Shown: positions 6,950 to 9,106 of the stretch, piece by piece
Layout of the letters: each line of letters starts with the position of its first letter
How positions within the stretch are numbered: position 1 is the first letter of the stretch
NCBI GenBank assembly: GCA_003695285.1
Contig: RFIL01000381.1
Coordinates: forward strand, 1-9,106
DNA from: Calditrichota bacterium
Lineage (GTDB): Bacteria > Calditrichota > Calditrichia > RBG-13-44-9 > J075
Direction of reading: 5' to 3'
Length of the DNA stretch: 9,106 bases
Position numbers and translations under genes: made by a program
Notes under the pieces: model-generated
The model's database searches: none
Seen by the model: only the letters and a program-made list of their open reading frames with translations
What the model was told of the DNA's origin: nothing

Positions 6950-7432
6950 TCAACCCGGTTGCCATTCAGGGATATTTTCTGCAAGGTCAAAACTCCCCAT
7001 CTCCCCAAGCCCATTGTTTTTAATGGCCTCCGAGATAAGTTGCTCTAATTCTCTTTTATTGAAGCCTTCAGCCTTAAACTGAATGGTTCGTTGAGTGTTG
7101 ATAGTATAAATAGCCGGAACCGAAACAAAGCCCAGAGCCCTGGAGAGATGATAATCGGGATGGTCAATAGCGACTCTAAAACCAGCTAATTTTTTTCGAG
7201 CAAAATTTTGGGTTTCCTGAAGCGGATCCTGGGAAATGAAAATTAAAAACTCCTTTAGCTCAGGAAACGCCATCTGCAACTGCTGAATAACCTTTATCGT
7301 TAATTGGCTGGCATTACAACTTTCCTTATAAAAAATCAGAATATAAGTGTTGTATTTCGATAAATCTTTGTCTGTAATCTTACCACCCTCAGCCAGCGGT
7401 AGCTGAAACTCAGGAAAGGATTGAATCGCCAT
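6950..7432 (-). CDS. Thioredoxin-fold (AhpC/TlpA-like) protein with CxxS site, possible selenoprotein
   Basis: The product is 160 residues from ATG at 7430-7432. It shows a thioredoxin/peroxiredoxin-type fold: IQSFPEFQLPLAEGG near the N-terminus, strand YILIFYKESC, a single-cysteine C39-N-A-S42 site at the start of a helix, IFISQDP (64-70), and the cis-proline strand VSVPAIYTI (P106). With CxxS rather than CxxC it is more likely a reductase or peroxidase acting through one cysteine than a standard thioredoxin; the substrate is unknown. The start is chosen by GAGG 5 nt upstream; an upstream ATG (7468) would lie inside the terminator hairpin. The stop is UGA after EWQPG. If it is read as selenocysteine, the frame continues for 11 residues (MALHVHFGEMP) to UAA at 6914-6916, across the SECIS-like hairpin. 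No signal peptide is seen, so it is probably cytoplasmic. Confidence 0.8.
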   Translation of the reverse strand: MAIQSFPEFQLPLAEGGKITDKDLSKYNTYILIFYKESCNASQLTIKVIQQLQMAFPELKEFLIFISQDPLQETQNFARKKLAGFRVAIDHPDYHLSRALGFVSVPAIYTINTQRTIQFKAEGFNKRELEQLISEAIKNNGLGEMGSFDLAENIPEWQPG

Positions 7433-7437
7433 AACAT

Positions 7438-7441
7438 CCTC
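7438..7441 (-). promoter_or_regulatory. Shine-Dalgarno of the thioredoxin-fold gene
   Basis: GAGG on the minus strand, 5 nt before the ATG at 7430-7432. It begins only 10 nt after the T tract of the preceding terminator and decides the start against an ATG at 7468. Confidence 0.55.
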
Positions 7442-7451
7442 ATGATATCTG

Positions 7452-7485
7452 AAAAAAGCCCATGTCAACCAGTATCGACATGGGC
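7452..7485 (-). terminator. Strong intrinsic terminator after nuoB
   Basis: On the minus strand a perfect 9-bp GC-containing stem GCCCATGTC/GACATGGGC (7477-7485 and 7458-7466) with a 10-nt loop is followed at once by six T (7452-7457). It lies 49 nt after the nuoB stop. Because the next gene starts only 19 nt after the T tract, that gene needs readthrough or a promoter inside this element. Confidence 0.85.
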
Positions 7486-7534
7486 AAAGGAATTAAAAGA
7501 CCAATTAGAAAAAATTATCGACAAATAAAAGCCC

Positions 7535-8083
7535 TTAGCGAGTTTCCCAGGGAAAATTAGGACCAGTATAAATTTTAGCTTTTCTCATTTGTTTAAGATT
7601 TTCAGCTTTATAGGCTTGCCAGCTATCTTCTTCTACCATTTTTTGAATTTTCATTACGGCATCAATAACTGCTTCAGGTCGTGGAGGACAACCCGGAATA
7701 TACACATCTACCGGGATGAAGCGATCGATTCCCTGCACCAGAGTATAGGTATCAAAAATACCCCCAGAACAGGCACAGGCTCCCATGGATATACACCACT
7801 TGGGTTCCGGCATTTGGTCCCAAATCCGTTTCAGAATCGGTAATTCTTTGATCGCCACCCGTCCGGCAACAATCATTAAATCACATTGTCTCGGGGTAAA
7901 TCGAATCGCTTCTGCCCCAAACCTGGCCAGGTCAAAACGGGATGCCAGGGTCGCCATTAGCTCAATGGCACAACAGGCAGTGCCAAAGGGCATCGGCCAG
8001 AGGGAATTCTTCCGTGCCCAGTTCAGTAGTTTATCCACTCTGGTGGTGACAAAACTTTTTCCTTGTATTCCTTCGGAAGACAT
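7535..8083 (-). CDS. nuoB: NADH:quinone oxidoreductase subunit B (complex I, N2 cluster)
   Basis: The 182-residue product is a clear NuoB/Nqo6 homologue. It carries GTACCAIELM (C37, C38), FTPRQCDLMIVAG (62-74), SMGACACSGG (C103) and VYIPGCPPRPEA (C132). These four cysteines have the spacing of the N2 [4Fe-4S] ligands in Thermus Nqo6 (45, 46, 111, 140) and E. coli NuoB (63, 64, 129, 158). NuoB passes electrons to quinone at the peripheral arm of respiratory complex I. The start at 8083 is chosen for a strong AAGGAGG 5 nt upstream; a frame extension to 8134 would overlap the SDR gene. The SDR stop codon overlaps this Shine-Dalgarno, so the two are coupled. Unusually, nuoA is not upstream and nuoC is not downstream; a terminator follows. 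Extra cysteines C97 and C105 flank the N2 ligand. Confidence 0.95.
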   Translation of the reverse strand: MSSEGIQGKSFVTTRVDKLLNWARKNSLWPMPFGTACCAIELMATLASRFDLARFGAEAIRFTPRQCDLMIVAGRVAIKELPILKRIWDQMPEPKWCISMGACACSGGIFDTYTLVQGIDRFIPVDVYIPGCPPRPEAVIDAVMKIQKMVEEDSWQAYKAENLKQMRKAKIYTGPNFPWETR

Positions 8084-8088
8084 TGGTG

Positions 8089-8095
8089 CCTCCTT
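8089..8095 (-). promoter_or_regulatory. Shine-Dalgarno of nuoB overlapping the SDR stop codon
   Basis: AAGGAGG lies 5 nt before the ATG at 8081-8083. Its two A residues belong to the SDR stop TAA (8094-8096). It decides the nuoB start and implies translational coupling. Confidence 0.85.
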
Positions 8096-8816
8096 ACATT
8101 TTTTGAGGGTTACTGGGTCGAATATCAATTTCACTCATCATTGCACGTTTATCTACCGAGACCGCTGCAAATACAGCATGAGCAACATCCTCTGGTTGTA
8201 AAACCGTATCGCTTCTGGTGGTGGAATGTGCCGAGCGCATTTCTGTATCAACGGACCCCGGAAAAACTGTGATCACCCGGACTCCTTTGTCTCGAACTTC
8301 CAGCATCAATGACTGGGCAAATCCTCTCACAGCAAATTTGGATGCTGCATACCCAGTTCCATTTCGAAAACCGTGCTTTCCAGCCAGAGAAGCAATATTT
8401 ACGATAGTGCCATGTTCACGTTTGATCATCGAAGGTAAAATTTCTCGAGTTAAACGAAAGAGTCCCAGAAAGTTTACTTCCATCATCTCTACAACTTCTT
8501 CATCGCTCAATTCCAGAAAGGGACGAGTATATAAAACCCCTGCATTATTCACCAGTATATCTACATATCCCCACTGATCAAGTACCTGGTCAGCAAGCCT
8601 TCGAATAGCTTGAGGGTCTTTCAAATCTGCCGGGATCACCAGAGGTCTTTTCCCGGATTGTTTTTGAACCATCTCTGCGGTTTCATCCAGCTTCCGGTTA
8701 TCCCGACCGGTTAAGGCAAGGGAATAATTATGCTCTGCGAATTTCAGAGCCAGGGCCCGTCCGATGCCTCGACTGGCTCCGGTGATTAAAACGGTTTTAA
8801 AGGTATTTTCTGTCAT
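8094..8816 (-). CDS. Short-chain dehydrogenase/reductase (classical SDR)
   Basis: The 240-residue product has all classical SDR elements: TGASRGIG (12-19) for dinucleotide binding, NNAG (90-93), N115, and the catalytic S143, Y156 and K160 (YAASK). The closing segment SEIDIRPSNPQKM is typical of the 3-oxoacyl-ACP reductase/FabG-like and YdfG-like branch. R38 just after the second strand (ALTGRD) points to NADP(H) preference, by inference. The substrate cannot be told from sequence. The start at 8816 is chosen because MTENTFKTVLITGAS fits family length; an in-frame ATG at 8870 would add 18 hydrophobic residues ahead of the fold. Its Shine-Dalgarno is weak (GGGAAG). It is the first gene of a two-gene unit with nuoB, and a promoter candidate lies at 8878-8907. 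Confidence 0.9.
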   Translation of the reverse strand: MTENTFKTVLITGASRGIGRALALKFAEHNYSLALTGRDNRKLDETAEMVQKQSGKRPLVIPADLKDPQAIRRLADQVLDQWGYVDILVNNAGVLYTRPFLELSDEEVVEMMEVNFLGLFRLTREILPSMIKREHGTIVNIASLAGKHGFRNGTGYAASKFAVRGFAQSLMLEVRDKGVRVITVFPGSVDTEMRSAHSTTRSDTVLQPEDVAHAVFAAVSVDKRAMMSEIDIRPSNPQKM

Positions 8817-8877
8817 CTTCCCGTCAAAATTGATTAAGACAAAAAATACACTTTTTAAATAGCAAATCAAATAGCTT

Positions 8878-8907
8878 TTTATAAATCATAAGCTACTCAG
8901 ATTGCAA
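8878..8907 (-). promoter_or_regulatory. Promoter candidate for the SDR-nuoB unit
   Basis: Minus-strand TTGCAA (8902-8907) and TATAAA (8878-8883) have an 18-nt spacer (17 if TTATAA is used). The same two hexamers occur before the LTD gene. A 6-bp inverted repeat TAGCTT/AAGCTA (8872-8895) encloses the -10 box. The predicted start near 8871 leaves a leader of about 55 nt. Confidence 0.4.
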
Positions 8908-8932
8908 TATGAAAGTCCGAAGAGCCACCCTT

Positions 8933-9106
8933 CTAAGATTTAAGATGCTCAGGATTCAAATTTTGCAAAATTTTAGGAACAAACAAGCCATCTTTACGAA
9001 TCAATTCACCATCGAAATAAATTTCACCGCCTCCCAAGTCCGGGGTTTGCCTCATGACCATATCCCAGTGAATATTGGAACGGTTACCATTATCGGCATC
9101 TTCATA
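8933..9106 (-). CDS. M29-family aminopeptidase, C-terminal fragment cut by window edge
   Basis: The frame is open from the right edge to TAG at 8933-8935 and gives the last 57 residues. NRSNIHWDMVM (8-18 of the fragment) and GGGEIYFDGELIRKDGLFV (25-43) match the end of M29 (AmpS/aminopeptidase T-like) metalloaminopeptidases. The His13 and Asp15 of HWD correspond to the last two ligands of the two-metal site in that family. These enzymes remove N-terminal residues from peptides in the cytoplasm. The family is usually around 370-410 residues, so most of the protein lies outside the window. The frame is complete to its stop and shows no sign of decay. Confidence 0.85.
   Translation of the reverse strand, partial: YEDADNGNRSNIHWDMVMRQTPDLGGGEIYFDGELIRKDGLFVPKILQNLNPEHLKS

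Noticed and set aside
7785..8201. 138-codon open frame on the plus strand
   Set aside because: It runs antisense over nuoB and the SDR gene, whose motifs are complete. The translation has no recognisable domain or good ribosome site.
8218..8577. 119-codon open frame on the plus strand
   Set aside because: It is antisense to the catalytic core of the SDR gene and has low-complexity composition without family features.

Overview
All supported genes lie on the minus strand, so the window reads from right to left. It looks like chromosomal housekeeping DNA of a Gram-negative respiring bacterium with moderate-to-low GC. Clues are a complex I subunit, a membrane Fe-S quinone-type oxidoreductase, secreted proteins with signal peptides, and a surface-type lamin-tail domain. 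The mix (EtfD/FadF-like protein, CpsB-type PHP phosphatase, secreted LTD and TPR proteins) fits the broad FCB lineages (Bacteroidota, Calditrichota or Marinimicrobia-like), but I cannot fix the phylum. Promoter candidates resemble sigma-70 boxes. I see no mobile element, CRISPR array, rRNA or tRNA.

Layout in order of transcription. (1) 9106-8933: last 57 residues of an M29 aminopeptidase. (2) 8816-7535: an SDR oxidoreductase translationally coupled to an isolated nuoB (complex I N2-cluster subunit), closed by a strong intrinsic terminator at 7452-7485. (3) 7432-6097: a thioredoxin-fold protein with a CxxS site, then a CpsB/YwqE-type PHP phosphatase. (4) 5904-2522: a likely operon of an EtfD/FadF-like membrane Fe-S protein, a DUF423 membrane protein and a membrane-anchored M23 peptidase, followed by an AT-rich terminator candidate. 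(5) 2281-1058: a secreted TPR-like protein. (6) 922-644: pterin-4a-carbinolamine dehydratase (phhB). (7) 555 to the left edge: the N-terminal part of a secreted lamin-tail-domain protein.

The metabolic theme is electron transfer. NuoB belongs to NADH:quinone oxidoreductase, and the EtfD/FadF-like protein probably feeds electrons from ETF or a similar donor to quinone. The thioredoxin-fold protein and SDR are redox proteins of unknown substrate. The other genes are general functions: cell wall, polysaccharide control, pterin recycling and peptidolysis.

The most interesting signal is at 6914-6952. The thioredoxin-fold gene stops at UGA, followed in frame by 11 sense codons and a UAA. Within those codons lies a 10-bp hairpin with a single bulged U and a GGU loop, placed like a bacterial SECIS element. 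This is a selenoprotein hypothesis, not a demonstrated one.

No stretch over 300 bases lacks a gene. The longest gap (2282-2521) holds only the terminator candidate and AT-rich DNA, plus the presumed upstream region of the TPR gene.
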